Assembly (NCBI RefSeq): GCF_003065385.1
Contig: NZ_CP023277.1
Location: 1,266,829-1,330,828 of the forward strand
DNA from: Polynucleobacter acidiphobus
Lineage (GTDB): Bacteria; Pseudomonadota; Gammaproteobacteria; Burkholderiales; Burkholderiaceae
Direction of reading: 5' to 3'
Length of the DNA: 64,000 nucleotides
Positions 48,431 to 58,629 of this stretch are shown piece by piece. The translations under genes were made by a program, and so were the position numbers. Under the pieces are notes generated by a model that ran no database searches, was not told the DNA's origin, and saw nothing but the letters and a program-made list of their open reading frames with translations. Positions within the stretch are counted from its first letter, which is position 1, and each line of letters starts with the position of its first letter.

Positions 48431-49135
48431 CTAAACCAGTTGCTTAACTAACAGCACTGATCCCGCAAATAACAAAATGCTGCCATAGGCCAATTGCATA
48501 TGATGAATACTCAAGCGTCGATGCGTTTTTGAGCCAACCCAAAGACCAATCACCATGCAGGGCACCAAAAATAATGCGAGGCCCAAAACCTCCCAGTTCA
48601 ATATCAGGCCTGTTACCAACATAAAGATGAGGCGCAAAAATACAAAGATCAGAATGGCAAACGCCATAGTTGCGCGTAAGGTGTTGGGCTGGTTAAAACG
48701 CATCGCTAAATACGATGCATAGATGGGTCCGCCCGTGGCAAACAATGCTGTAAAAATGCCACCAGCGATCCCAAAAGGCATCGACCAATACTGCGAGATG
48801 GTGTGCATGGGTGCCGATTTTTTCTTGGTTAAAACTCGCAAGCCATTAAATGCGGCAAAGGCGCCCAAGGTTATCAACAAGGGCTCTGGTGGAGCCTTCA
48901 AGAGCAAGGTGATACCAATCACCATGCCAACAAAACTGAAAGGTAGTAACCAGATGAGCTCTTTCTTATCGGCTGCATCAAAGGACTTTGTGCCCAAATA
49001 GAATGCCGCACACAGATCGAGTATCACCATAATTGGCACAACAACCTGTAGAGGGAAGAACAAAACGAGTACCGGTACCGAAATAATCGATGACCCAAAA
49101 CCGGTCACTCCAAAAATGAAGTACGCCACCAGCAC
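48431..49135 (-). CDS. TauE/SafE family sulfite/organosulfonate exporter-like permease
   Basis: At least 234 residues with about eight membrane segments; VAYFIFGVTGFGSSIISVPV near the N-terminus is the first TauE repeat signature. The first canonical start is GTG 49135, which cuts into helix 1 and has no Shine-Dalgarno. The frame is open back to the DUF748 stop at 49202, and an in-frame ATT at about 49180 would give a normal N-terminus beginning FELISPVSFIAACTIVLVAY. The true start is therefore unsettled. Substrate unknown. Confidence 0.82.
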   Translation of the reverse strand: MLVAYFIFGVTGFGSSIISVPVLVLFFPLQVVVPIMVILDLCAAFYLGTKSFDAADKKELIWLLPFSFVGMVIGITLLLKAPPEPLLITLGAFAAFNGLRVLTKKKSAPMHTISQYWSMPFGIAGGIFTALFATGGPIYASYLAMRFNQPNTLRATMAFAILIFVFLRLIFMLVTGLILNWEVLGLALFLVPCMVIGLWVGSKTHRRLSIHHMQLAYGSILLFAGSVLLVKQLV

Positions 49136-49201
49136 GATTGTGCAAGCGGCAATAAATGAGACGGGGCTAATTAACTCAAAAATAAATGTACTTTGTTGGT
49201 G

Positions 49202-51610
49202 TTATTTTTTACTGCCCAAGGATACGCCCAGTGGAATACCCTCTTGATCGGCACTGACCGCCTTAGATGCTCCTATGGTAATTCGTTCGGCTAAATTGGG
49301 CTGCTGTGCAACCATTAACTCTTTGGCGCGATTGGCTCTTGCGCTAGCCAACTGCAATAGCTCGGCATCGCTTACCGCATAACTTTCGATTAGCTCATTG
49401 CGCAGTTGCTGATAGCGCGCCTCATTGTCAGGCAGTGAAATCAAACGCTGCGCTAATTTAATTCGGCCGACTTGTTGCCCATACGCGGATTTCACTCCAG
49501 ATTGAACCCGAGGGTCCGAAAGACTGGGGATAGGGAGAGGTTCTTGAGGACTCAATTTAAATCCAGCAGCGTTCAAAATGGCGCGATCAGCACGCGCCCT
49601 AGCTAAGGCTGCCTTATCGGCATTGGGATCATAGGCGCCAACAAACTCAATCGTGGCATGGGGGCGTTTTACTAAGACCCCTGCTAATTTATCGAGTTTC
49701 TCTTGGTCAACTGGTAGATAGGAACTCTCACCCAATACCGCATGAATCGGTGTGTCACTTTGAAGGCCTAATAAGGATGCCAATGCCCGAAACGGTGCGG
49801 TAACAATATTGGTGAGGACGGTACGAATCGCTTGCCAAACGAGACCCGTTGCGGAGAACTCGGGAGAATCAACATTCCCTTTGATCCCCAGTGAAATATC
49901 AATCACATTGTCGGAGTCTTCCAATAATGCAATCGCTAGGCGCAAGGGTAAGCGCCGACCCTGAAAATTAGGTACCTCTTCCCCGAGTTCAATATTTTTA
50001 ATAACGAAACGATTTTGACCAACCAGTTCAGCGTCTTTGGCCTTGTAGTTCAACATGAGATCTAAACGTCCATCTTGAATGGCGTACCCAGCGTATTTCA
50101 TGAAATACGCATTGGCAGTTTTCAGGGGAACGTTCTTAAATTCAAATGACACATCATGATTACGCCGCGGGTCTTCAAAGGCGGCCTGCCCTTTTGCACG
50201 GAAGCTGCCGCGATCCGCAATCAATCCATCCAGAGCAATTGCAGCATAGCGGCCTGGAACATTACTCACGCCAAGTAAGGAGCCATTGAGTTTACGAATA
50301 TCCGTTTCTAACTGCGGAACCACGGCTAAATCCGCAAAATGCACAATACCATTTCGTAATTTGATGGCCTTAATGTCAAGTTCAAAATTTGATGGCTTTG
50401 CTTCTGCTGCACTTTTCGGTGACTCTGAAGCTGGAGCTGGGCTTGGGGCGGATTTAGAAAACATTCGACGAATGTTGGAGAACCCTTGCTCATCAAGGTC
50501 GTACTTAAAGTCGGGTTGATCAAACAGAATCTCATCAATTGTGAGCGATGTTTTGCCACTCGCTAATTTACGAAGATCGATTTGCTTGAGATCGGCTTGG
50601 CGCCATTTCATAAAGGGCTGCCGTGGCTTACCTTCGGTGATTTCAATATTCTTGAGACTTAACTCACCCACGGCTGACCATATCCCTTGGCGAGTTTGAT
50701 ATTCCAATTTGCCAGCCATGACACCCGAGTTGGTCTGCAAAGGATTGTTAGCTGGCAACAAAGTAACGATTGGGGTCACAGACAGGTTATCGATGGCCAC
50801 ATCAATCTTAATTAAATTTTGTTTAGGCTCTAGATGAAAAAGGAAATCCAATACGCCCGCATCAAGTTTGAGGTTTAGCTTGGCTGCAAGCTGATCGGGC
50901 TCTGGACTGCTAATTCCTCCGGATGCCTGAACCCTGTCAAACACCACCATCTTATTGAGCGATGGAATCAGCACATCAACTTTGCCCAAATCGAGCTCAT
51001 ACAAGCCCTCCACACCTGGCTCATCGGACGCTGGTCGATAATTACTGAGCTGCTTAAGATTTAGAGAAAACGGCCCTAGGTCATCGGCAAACTTGGTTTG
51101 CCCATCGCGAAACTGAAGACGCGCCCCTTGAATTCCGAATTGATCAACGGATACTTTGATTGCTTTTGATTTGGTGGGCGTCGATGGAGATTTTTGGGCA
51201 TTGATCGTCTCAATCAATTGCATCCAGTTCCACTTCGCTCCATCGCCATCTGGGCGCTCCACCAAGACGGATGGATTTGTGAGTTGCAGGTCACGAATCC
51301 CCAACTCGCCGGTTATTAATTTGCTCCAGTGCAAACGAATCAGGCCAGCATCTAATGCGAATAATTGCTTCCCCTGAATCTGTTGAAGGCGAAGGCCCTC
51401 CACCCGAGCAGTTAATTGAAAGGGTTTGACGCTAATGGATTGAATCTGAACCGAATAACCTAGTTGCTGGCTATATTCCTCAATTTGCTTTTTGATCCAA
51501 GTAGGCGCCCAGGCGCTACCAATGATCCAAAAAGCACTGGCCAAAATTGCCAGTACCGCACCGAAGATTAGAGAAATACGAAGGGATCGATTACTGGGCA
51601 ATCGCATCAA
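49202..51610 (-). CDS. DUF748 / AsmA-like protein
   Basis: 802-residue protein with one N-terminal membrane anchor (about 12-34) and a long periplasmic part of AsmA/DUF748 type (VQIQSISVKPFQLTARVEGL, IRDLQLTNPSVLVERPDGDG, YAIQDGRLDLMLNYKAKDAE). A C-terminal section from about residue 640 resembles an OmpA-like fold (LDKLAGVLVKRPHATIEFVG, AKLAQRLI-type helix). AsmA-like proteins are implicated in bridge-type lipid transport to the outer membrane. It precedes the TauE gene, and the start lies 7 bp after the upstream membrane-protein gene. Confidence 0.85.
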   Translation of the reverse strand: MMRLPSNRSLRISLIFGAVLAILASAFWIIGSAWAPTWIKKQIEEYSQQLGYSVQIQSISVKPFQLTARVEGLRLQQIQGKQLFALDAGLIRLHWSKLITGELGIRDLQLTNPSVLVERPDGDGAKWNWMQLIETINAQKSPSTPTKSKAIKVSVDQFGIQGARLQFRDGQTKFADDLGPFSLNLKQLSNYRPASDEPGVEGLYELDLGKVDVLIPSLNKMVVFDRVQASGGISSPEPDQLAAKLNLKLDAGVLDFLFHLEPKQNLIKIDVAIDNLSVTPIVTLLPANNPLQTNSGVMAGKLEYQTRQGIWSAVGELSLKNIEITEGKPRQPFMKWRQADLKQIDLRKLASGKTSLTIDEILFDQPDFKYDLDEQGFSNIRRMFSKSAPSPAPASESPKSAAEAKPSNFELDIKAIKLRNGIVHFADLAVVPQLETDIRKLNGSLLGVSNVPGRYAAIALDGLIADRGSFRAKGQAAFEDPRRNHDVSFEFKNVPLKTANAYFMKYAGYAIQDGRLDLMLNYKAKDAELVGQNRFVIKNIELGEEVPNFQGRRLPLRLAIALLEDSDNVIDISLGIKGNVDSPEFSATGLVWQAIRTVLTNIVTAPFRALASLLGLQSDTPIHAVLGESSYLPVDQEKLDKLAGVLVKRPHATIEFVGAYDPNADKAALARARADRAILNAAGFKLSPQEPLPIPSLSDPRVQSGVKSAYGQQVGRIKLAQRLISLPDNEARYQQLRNELIESYAVSDAELLQLASARANRAKELMVAQQPNLAERITIGASKAVSADQEGIPLGVSLGSKK

Positions 51611-51617
51611 TTTGCAA

Positions 51618-52112
51618 CTAGCCCCAAAAAATCTTTTTCATCTCCGGCGACCCGATAACCGATTGCAAGCTCATAAATGTGAGGTAAGGCAACACAATTA
51701 ACCAATAGATCAAACTCAGTGCCAGTATATGGATGGGGTCACCGTTTCCGAAATTGGCTAAAGAGCTAATAAATCCTCGGTGATGAACCCAACCCTCCAT
51801 ACCGGATTCAAGCGCACTGAGCAAAATGACCACGCCGAGATAAACCAACGAACGTGACAGGATCTGCCCAATGAGGGGCTTATCACGCTTACTCTCGATG
51901 GGATACAGCATCTGACCCATGAGCATGAACTTGGCACACAACAATGCTTTCACTAAAGCCAAGCCAATATGGATATAGGGAAATCCTTGCAAGCGCTCAA
52001 CCGAGAAACTTAGAAATGCAAGCGCGCAGAACCAGATTGAAAAATAGATGAACAGGATCAGCATTTTTTTGATCTCTTCACCAAGCCGGTTTTTGTTCAC
52101 ATGAGGCTGCAT
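51618..52112 (-). CDS. Small integral membrane protein, unknown
   Basis: 164 residues with four likely membrane segments (about 17-36, 46-66, 83-103 and 128-150). The soluble ends are short; SALESGMEGWVHHRGF lies in the second loop. ATG 52112 is used; an internal ATG at residue 17 would remove the basic start. No family is recognised. It is 7 bp upstream of the DUF748 gene on the same strand, suggesting co-expression. Confidence 0.7.
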   Translation of the reverse strand: MQPHVNKNRLGEEIKKMLILFIYFSIWFCALAFLSFSVERLQGFPYIHIGLALVKALLCAKFMLMGQMLYPIESKRDKPLIGQILSRSLVYLGVVILLSALESGMEGWVHHRGFISSLANFGNGDPIHILALSLIYWLIVLPYLTFMSLQSVIGSPEMKKIFWG

Positions 52113-52180
52113 ACAGATAATTTAACTGAATGATCTGAAAGCTAAAGAGTAGATCGCAATTTAAAGCGATTCATTGCTAT

Positions 52181-52272
<92 letters not shown>

Positions 52273-52331
52273 GAAACCGTCCATTATACGGTTCGAGGAG
52301 TGGCGGATGATTTCTATTGCTTTTGTGACGC

Positions 52332-54305
52332 TTACAGCGACTTCTTTAATTGCTCCAAGATCGCTGGATTCTCAAGCGTGGAGGTATCCTGTGTGATGTC
52401 CTCGCCCTTGGCAATCACACGCAAAAGTCTGCGCATAATCTTTCCAGAACGGGTCTTTGGCAAGTTATCACCAAAGCGCACATCCTTTGGTTTCGCAATC
52501 GGACCAATCTCTTTACCCACCCAATTACGTAACTCGGTGGCAATCTTCTTGGCCTCCTCCCCTTCGGGTCGCTTACCCTTCAGAACCACGAAAGCGCAAA
52601 TTGCTTCACCGGTCATATCATCAGGGCGCCCTACAACAGCAGCCTCGGCGACTAGCGGATTGGCAACGAGAGTTGATTCAATCTCCATAGTGCCCATACG
52701 ATGACCTGATACGTTCAAAACGTCATCGATGCGGCCAGTAATGGTGAAGTAGCCGGTATCTTTGTTCCGAATCGCACCATCACCTGCCAAGTAGAGTTTG
52801 CGACCGAACTCATCTGGGAAATACGCTTTCACAAAGCGATCGGGATCACCCCAAATCGTCCGAATCATGGATGGCCAAGGACGCTTTACTACCAAGATAC
52901 CGCCCTGACCATTAGGCATATCGTTACCCGTTTCATCCACAATCGCAGCCATAATGCCAGGCAACGGTAAGGTGCAAGAACCCGGAACCATAGGGGTCGC
53001 ACCAGGCAATGGGCTAATCATGTGACCACCGGTTTCGGTTTGCCAGAATGTATCAGCAATTGGGCAACGTGAGCCACCGATGTTCTCGTAGTACCACATC
53101 CAAGCCTCTGGATTAATCGGCTCACCCACCGATCCCAAAAGACGTAATGAGCTGAGATCGTAATTTTTGGGGTGCACACTTGGATCCGTATTCGATGCTT
53201 TGATCAAAGAGCGAATTGCGGTGGGTGCCGTATAGAAAATCGTGGCTTTGTGTTTTTGGATCATCTCCCAAAAACGGCCAGCATTCGGGAAGGTTGGTAC
53301 ACCTTCAAACACGATTTGTGTACCACCGACAGCTAATGGGCCATACGCAATGTAGGAGTGGCCAGTAACCCAACCAATATCGGCCGTGCACCAAAAAACA
53401 TCGCTTGGCTTAATATCAAAGGTCCACTTCATTGTGAGGATGGCCCACAGCAGATAACCGCCAGTCGAGTGTTGCACACCCTTTGGCTTGCCGGTTGAGC
53501 CCGAGGTGTACAAAATAAATAAGGGATGCTCAGCGCTCACCCACTCTGGATCACAGGTTTTTGCTTCGCCTGCAGTTACTTCGTGCATCCATGAATCAAG
53601 GCCGGCCTTAAACGGAATGTTGCCGCCCGTGCGCTTGTAAATAATGACGTTTTTAATGTTCTCGCAACCACCGAGTGATAGCGCTTCATCCACAATGGTT
53701 TTTAGAGGCAAGGCCTTACCGCCACGCATTTGCTCATCAGCGGTAATCACGGCAACTGCACCGGCATCGATGATGCGCTCTTGCAAGGATTTGGCAGAGA
53801 AGCCTCCGAATACCACGGAGTGTGTGGCGCCAATGCGGGCGCAGGCTTGCATGGCAATCACTCCCTCGACTGACATCGGCATATAAATGATGACGCGATC
53901 GCCCTTTTTAATCCCGCGTTTGCGCAAGGCATTTGCTAATTGACAAACGCGATCATGCAGCTCTTGATAGGTGACGTTAGTTACTTTGCCATCATCCGAC
54001 TCAAAAATGATGGCAGTTTTGTTCGCATTGCCATTTTGCAAATTACGATCAAGGCAGTTGTATGAGGCATTGGTTGTGCCATCTTCAAACCATTTATAAA
54101 AAGGCGCCTTCGACTCATCGAGCACCGTCGTGAACACTTGCTTCCAATAGAGATTCTCTTTGGCTAAGCGCCCCCAAAATCCCTCGTAATCTTTCTCTGC
54201 TTCTGCGCATAACTTTTTGTAAGCGTCCATTCCTGAAATGGCGGCGTTTTTTACAAAATCAGCGGGTGGATTAAAAATCCGGTTTTCTTGCATTAATGGT
54301 TCCAT
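52332..54305 (-). CDS. acs: Acetyl-CoA synthetase
   Basis: AMP-forming acetate activation. 657 residues from ATG 54305; ATG 54293 ([10 protein letters not shown]) is an alternative. The AMP-binding signature [36 protein letters not shown] region ([19 protein letters not shown]), [19 protein letters not shown] and the hinge [15 protein letters not shown] are present. The acetylatable lysine is K622 in TRSGKIMRR. It is divergent from fumarase, with a 149-bp gap containing short inverted repeats such as ATCGT/ACGAT (54361-54378). Confidence 0.97.
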   Translation of the reverse strand: MEPLMQENRIFNPPADFVKNAAISGMDAYKKLCAEAEKDYEGFWGRLAKENLYWKQVFTTVLDESKAPFYKWFEDGTTNASYNCLDRNLQNGNANKTAIIFESDDGKVTNVTYQELHDRVCQLANALRKRGIKKGDRVIIYMPMSVEGVIAMQACARIGATHSVVFGGFSAKSLQERIIDAGAVAVITADEQMRGGKALPLKTIVDEALSLGGCENIKNVIIYKRTGGNIPFKAGLDSWMHEVTAGEAKTCDPEWVSAEHPLFILYTSGSTGKPKGVQHSTGGYLLWAILTMKWTFDIKPSDVFWCTADIGWVTGHSYIAYGPLAVGGTQIVFEGVPTFPNAGRFWEMIQKHKATIFYTAPTAIRSLIKASNTDPSVHPKNYDLSSLRLLGSVGEPINPEAWMWYYENIGGSRCPIADTFWQTETGGHMISPLPGATPMVPGSCTLPLPGIMAAIVDETGNDMPNGQGGILVVKRPWPSMIRTIWGDPDRFVKAYFPDEFGRKLYLAGDGAIRNKDTGYFTITGRIDDVLNVSGHRMGTMEIESTLVANPLVAEAAVVGRPDDMTGEAICAFVVLKGKRPEGEEAKKIATELRNWVGKEIGPIAKPKDVRFGDNLPKTRSGKIMRRLLRVIAKGEDITQDTSTLENPAILEQLKKSL

Positions 54306-54454
54306 ACGAATAACACCCTCTCTAAAAACTTATAGTGGCAACACAACAAACAATCGGTCTATCGTTTCATATGACGATAAGTGAATTAAGTCCTGATTTG
54401 CCCTATGGCAAACCCTTAAAATGCTCATTTCATTCCACTTTTTGAAATATTCCT

Positions 54455-55978
54455 ATGCCTACGATACGCCAAGACGACCTGATTCAAAGCATTGCGGACG
54501 CTTTCCAGTTTATTTCCTACTACCACCCTCGGGATTTCATTCAAGCCATGGGGCGTGCATACGAGCTTGAACAAGGCCCAGCAGCAAAAGATGCGATTGC
54601 TCAAATTTTGACCAATAGCAAAATGTGTGCCGAGGGTAAGCGACCAATTTGTCAGGACACCGGGATTGCAGTGGTCTTCCTGAAGGTGGGTATGAATATC
54701 AACTGGAGTGGCGCCACCATGAGTGTTGCTGACATGGTCAATGAGGGTGTGCGGCGCGCTTACATGAATCCTGATAATCCATTGCGCGGTTCGGTGCTCT
54801 TAGATCCAGCAGGCAAGCGCAAAAACTCGGGTGATAACACGCCTGCGGTGATTCATTATGAGATCGTGCCAGGTGATGATCTTGAGGTGATCTGCGCAGC
54901 CAAAGGTGGCGGCTCGGAGAACAAAGCGAAGATGGTGATGCTCAACCCATCCGACTCCATTGTTGATTGGGTGATGAAAACTGTTCCCACCATGGGTGCT
55001 GGCTGGTGCCCTCCCGGCATTCTCGGAATCGGAATTGGTGGAACACCTGAGAAAGCAGCCTTGCTTGCTAAAGAGTCGTTGATGGCACCCATTGATATTC
55101 AAGAGCTCATTGCTCGCGGCCCCAAGAATCGCATTGATGAGTTACGTCTTGAGATCTATGAAAAGGTCAATCAATTAGGGATCGGCGCTCAAGGACTTGG
55201 AGGTCTAGCAACGGTTCTCGATGTGAAGATCATGGACTATCCCACGCACGCCGCCTCCTTACCAGTGGCAATGATTCCGAACTGTGCGGCGACACGGCAT
55301 GTTCATTTTCATCTCGACGGTAGCGGTCCAGCTCATTTTGATATTCCATCGCTCAAGGACTGGCCTGCGGTTGCTTGGCAACCAGATACCAAGCAATCCA
55401 AACGAATCGATGTCAATGCGCTAACGCCCGAGGAAGTGGCCAGCTGGAAACCGGGTCAGACCCTATTACTGAATGGCAAGATCCTCACCGGTCGTGATGC
55501 GGCTCACAAACGGATTGCCGACATGCTGGCCAAAGGCGAGCCATTACCCGTGAGTTTTAAGAATCGCGTGATTTATTACGTGGGACCTGTTGATCCCGTG
55601 CGTGGTGAAGCGGTCGGCCCAGCAGGTCCAACGACTGCCACTCGAATGGATAAATTTACCGAGACGATGCTAGGACAAACCGGCTTAATCGCAATGATTG
55701 GTAAAGCAGAACGCGGTCCTGTAGCGATCGAGTCCATCAAAAAACATCGCTCTGCATATCTCATGGCGGTGGGCGGCGCAGCCTATTTAGTATCTAAAGC
55801 GATTGCCCATGCGAAGGTGGTTGCATTCCAAGATTTAGGTATGGAGGCCATTTACGAATTCGATGTAGTCGATATGCCAGTGACTGTGGCAGTTGACTCT
55901 CAAGGGATCTCCATGCACGAAACGGGTCCCAAAGAATGGCAAATGAAAATTGGCAAGATTCCAGTGAGCGTCGCTTAA
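54455..55978 (+). CDS. fumA: Fumarate hydratase class I
   Basis: Oxygen-sensitive [4Fe-4S] fumarase of the TCA cycle. 507 residues. The N-terminal alpha-like region holds KMCAEGKRPICQDTGIAVVF, and GGGSENKAKMVMLNPSDSI and GAGWCPPGILGIGIGGTPEK supply further residues. The C-terminal beta-like region has LLLNGKILTGRDAAHKRIAD and GPTTATRMDKFTETMLGQTG. Start ATG 54455 lacks a clear Shine-Dalgarno. murI follows 21 bp later. Confidence 0.96.
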   Translation: MPTIRQDDLIQSIADAFQFISYYHPRDFIQAMGRAYELEQGPAAKDAIAQILTNSKMCAEGKRPICQDTGIAVVFLKVGMNINWSGATMSVADMVNEGVRRAYMNPDNPLRGSVLLDPAGKRKNSGDNTPAVIHYEIVPGDDLEVICAAKGGGSENKAKMVMLNPSDSIVDWVMKTVPTMGAGWCPPGILGIGIGGTPEKAALLAKESLMAPIDIQELIARGPKNRIDELRLEIYEKVNQLGIGAQGLGGLATVLDVKIMDYPTHAASLPVAMIPNCAATRHVHFHLDGSGPAHFDIPSLKDWPAVAWQPDTKQSKRIDVNALTPEEVASWKPGQTLLLNGKILTGRDAAHKRIADMLAKGEPLPVSFKNRVIYYVGPVDPVRGEAVGPAGPTTATRMDKFTETMLGQTGLIAMIGKAERGPVAIESIKKHRSAYLMAVGGAAYLVSKAIAHAKVVAFQDLGMEAIYEFDVVDMPVTVAVDSQGISMHETGPKEWQMKIGKIPVSVA

Positions 55979-55999
55979 TAGACTGACTGGTAAGCAACC

Positions 56000-56797
56000 T
56001 TGGCAACGATCGGTGTATTTGACTCTGGGGTTGGTGGTTTATCCATTTTGGATGAGGCACTCAAGCAATTACCCCGGCATCATTACATTTACTTAGCCGA
56101 TTCTGCCAACGCGCCCTACGGAGAAAAATCCGCCTCATGGATTGCCAAGCGCAGTTTGCAGATGTGTCGCTACCTGGTTGATCAAGGTTGCGATGCCATT
56201 GTGGTGGCATGCAATACCGCAACGGCAGAAGCGATTGCGCAAATCCGCTCTGAGCTTCAAATACCCATCATTGGTGTCGAGCCCGGTATTAAACCAGCAG
56301 CGATGCAATCCCAAAATGGCGTTGTAGGGGTGCTTGCTACGGAGGCAACGCTTAATAGCGATAAGTTCAATGCGCTCTTAGCAACATTACCCAGTCACTG
56401 TCGCTTTATTAAGCAATCGGGTGCCGGCCTGGTGCCGCTCATCGAGGATGGACAAATTGACTCTCCAGCGATGCGCACTCTATTACAAAAGCATCTGCAA
56501 GGTATTGTTGAGGCGCAAGCAGACACTTTAGTTCTGGGTTGTACGCATTACCCTTTTCTGAAAAACCAAATTAGGGAACTCATTGGTGCAGCCATCACCA
56601 TCGTAGACACCAGCGATGCCGTCGTTCGTCAGTTGAGTCGGCAGCTTGAACAAAATGGCCTGGCTAAAGAAACAGGGGTCGTGTCATTAAAGTTGCTGAG
56701 CACTGCAAATGCAGATACATTACTCGCAATGGCAGAGCGTTTATTACAAACTTCTTTGTCACCCCGTAGCGTCGACCAACAATCATTGATGATTTGA
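56000..56797 (+). CDS. murI: Glutamate racemase (TTG start)
   Basis: Supplies D-glutamate for peptidoglycan. 265 residues. The start is TTG 56000: an in-frame TAA lies only three codons upstream and the second codon begins the conserved ATIGVFDSGVGGLS. Catalytic cysteines C71 (VVACNTATA) and C181 (LGCTHYPF) are both present. The Shine-Dalgarno is weak, so expression may be low. It sits between fumA and tonB. Confidence 0.96.
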   Translation: MATIGVFDSGVGGLSILDEALKQLPRHHYIYLADSANAPYGEKSASWIAKRSLQMCRYLVDQGCDAIVVACNTATAEAIAQIRSELQIPIIGVEPGIKPAAMQSQNGVVGVLATEATLNSDKFNALLATLPSHCRFIKQSGAGLVPLIEDGQIDSPAMRTLLQKHLQGIVEAQADTLVLGCTHYPFLKNQIRELIGAAITIVDTSDAVVRQLSRQLEQNGLAKETGVVSLKLLSTANADTLLAMAERLLQTSLSPRSVDQQSLMI

Positions 56798-56799
56798 GC

Positions 56800-57516
56800 A
56801 TGGCCTCTGCAAGTCCCGCACATTGGCACCTTCCCTTCTCACGGGATGAGCGCATCATCATTGCTCTGGTGATTCTGGCGCACTTGTCACTAATCATTCC
56901 CTTTCAGTTTGGTTTAAGTCCCAAGCCGCCGGATTATCAAAATGACGAGCGCGTCATGGCAAATCTTCTGGCTCCAGAGGCGCCGCAAGCGCCCGCTAAG
57001 ACAGCCGCACCCCCAGCCCCTAAGGTTCCAGTTGAGGCGCCCAAACCGACTCCCAAACCGCAACCCAAAAAACTTGAGAAGACCGAGTCTCCCGCACCAA
57101 GCCCAGCGCCCGCACCAAAGGCAGCGGCCGCAGCAGAGACCCCGCCCACTAAGGCTGCCGATAGCTCCCAAACAGCCAATGTTGCACCCCCCACTTCAGG
57201 CGGCGGTGTCAGTGGCACCCCCATCCAAACGGATATTGGCAAATTGGTGGTGGTCTATCAGCCCGACGCTGATCCGTATTACCCTTCATTCTCCAAACGG
57301 GCGGGCGAGCAAGGTGAAGTGGTGGTCAGGCTCATTATTAGTGAGTCTGGTGAGGTGGAAGAGGCCCGTTTATTACAGTCGAGCTCTTATCCTAGGCTTG
57401 ATCGAGCCGCGATGGAAATTGGGAAGCGCTATCGATTTAAACCCTACACCATTAATGGCAGTCCCACTAAAATCTCAACCAATCTATTAATTAAATTCAA
57501 CCTAAAGAGCCCCTAA
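56800..57516 (+). CDS. tonB: TonB energy-transducing protein
   Basis: Start set at ATG 56800 (MASASPAHWH), 3 bp past the murI stop. 238 residues: cytoplasmic N-terminus, one membrane helix (about 18-38), a long Pro/Ala/Lys-rich periplasmic spacer (about 55-130) and a C-terminal TonB domain (FSKRAGEQGEVVVRLIISES, SSYPRLDRAAMEIGKRYRFK). It transmits proton-motive force to outer-membrane receptors with ExbB and ExbD, encoded next. No receptor gene is nearby. Confidence 0.95.
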   Translation: MASASPAHWHLPFSRDERIIIALVILAHLSLIIPFQFGLSPKPPDYQNDERVMANLLAPEAPQAPAKTAAPPAPKVPVEAPKPTPKPQPKKLEKTESPAPSPAPAPKAAAAAETPPTKAADSSQTANVAPPTSGGGVSGTPIQTDIGKLVVVYQPDADPYYPSFSKRAGEQGEVVVRLIISESGEVEEARLLQSSSYPRLDRAAMEIGKRYRFKPYTINGSPTKISTNLLIKFNLKSP

Positions 57517-57517
57517 T

Positions 57518-58210
57518 ATGAACAACGCGTTTGGCCTTCACCATCTTTGGACCCAAGGTGACTTCGTCACGCACTTTGTGGCTCTTCTACTCTTGTTTAT
57601 GTCGATCGCGACCTGGGTCATTTTGATCAGTCGTCTGTGGGGATTACGTAATATCAAACGCCTCAAGGGTGAATTAGATTCCTTTTGGCGAGCCCGCTCC
57701 TTTGATGAGGGACTTAATAGCTTGAGTAATCATGCGATCAATCCTTTCTTTATGGTTGCAAAGACTGGCAACGAAGCTTCGGCGCATCATCAAAACCAAA
57801 GTGCTAGTCATCGTGAACTTTTTCAAACTCTTAATTACTCTGAGTGGATGGCGCGCAGTTTAAAAAATGGGGTTGATACCTCAACGGCACAGTTACAAAA
57901 AGGCTTAACTTTTTTAGCATCCACCGGCGCGACCGCACCATTCATCGGTTTGTTCGGCACAGTTTGGGGAATCTATCACGCCCTCATTGCAATTAGCAGC
58001 TCTGGAAGTGCTCAGATTGATCAAGTCGCCGGTCCGATTGGTGAGGCACTCATCATGACCGCCTTTGGTCTCGCCGTTGCGATTCCGGCAGTGCTTGGCT
58101 ACAACACCATTAATCGTACCAATCGCTTAGTAGTTGCCGACCTCAATCGCTTTGCCAACGATCTCTTGGCCTACTTTGTCACTGGCGCGCGCGTTGCCCA
58201 GAAAGATTAA
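57518..58210 (+). CDS. exbB: ExbB/TolQ-family proton channel
   Basis: 230 residues with three membrane helices (about 17-42, 127-152, 172-197). GLTFLASTGATAPFIGLFGT and IGEALIMTAFGLAVAIPAVL are family blocks, including the Thr/Ala-rich pore regions. Its position between tonB and exbD (1 bp and 2 bp spacing) makes ExbB rather than TolQ the better call. Confidence 0.95.
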   Translation: MNNAFGLHHLWTQGDFVTHFVALLLLFMSIATWVILISRLWGLRNIKRLKGELDSFWRARSFDEGLNSLSNHAINPFFMVAKTGNEASAHHQNQSASHRELFQTLNYSEWMARSLKNGVDTSTAQLQKGLTFLASTGATAPFIGLFGTVWGIYHALIAISSSGSAQIDQVAGPIGEALIMTAFGLAVAIPAVLGYNTINRTNRLVVADLNRFANDLLAYFVTGARVAQKD

Positions 58211-58212
58211 TC

Positions 58213-58629
58213 ATGTCCTTTAGTAATCCCTCAAACGATCAACAAGAAGACGGCATGATGGCCGAGATCAACATGACGCCCATGGTGGATGTCATGTTGG
58301 TTTTACTCATTATTTTTATGATCACCCTACCGGTCGTTCAACAAGCGGTGAAGGTCGAACTACCTAAAGCCAATAGTGTGCGCAATGAAGTAAAGCCTGA
58401 GTCGGTTCAGTTGACCATTGATGGCAAAGGCCAAATCTTTTGGAACAGCACACCCATCGACTTGGCAACCTTTACCGCGTATGCGGATAAAGCCGCTAAG
58501 AAAGACCCGCAACCCGAGATCAACTTACGGGCTGATAAATCGGTACGCTACGATGCGGTTGCTCAGGTGCTTGCCGCATCACGTCGGGCGGGCTTAACAA
58601 AATTAGGGTTTGTGACCGAGCCTGATTAA
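58213..58629 (+). CDS. exbD: ExbD/TolR-family protein
   Basis: 138 residues: a cytoplasmic N-terminus with EINMTPMVDVMLVLLIIFMI (the membrane aspartate is in MVDVMLV), then a periplasmic domain ending near RRAGLTKLGFVTEPD. It partners ExbB. The stop codon TAA shares bases with the stop of the convergent nuclease gene (TTAA at 58626-58629). Confidence 0.95.
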   Translation: MSFSNPSNDQQEDGMMAEINMTPMVDVMLVLLIIFMITLPVVQQAVKVELPKANSVRNEVKPESVQLTIDGKGQIFWNSTPIDLATFTAYADKAAKKDPQPEINLRADKSVRYDAVAQVLAASRRAGLTKLGFVTEPD

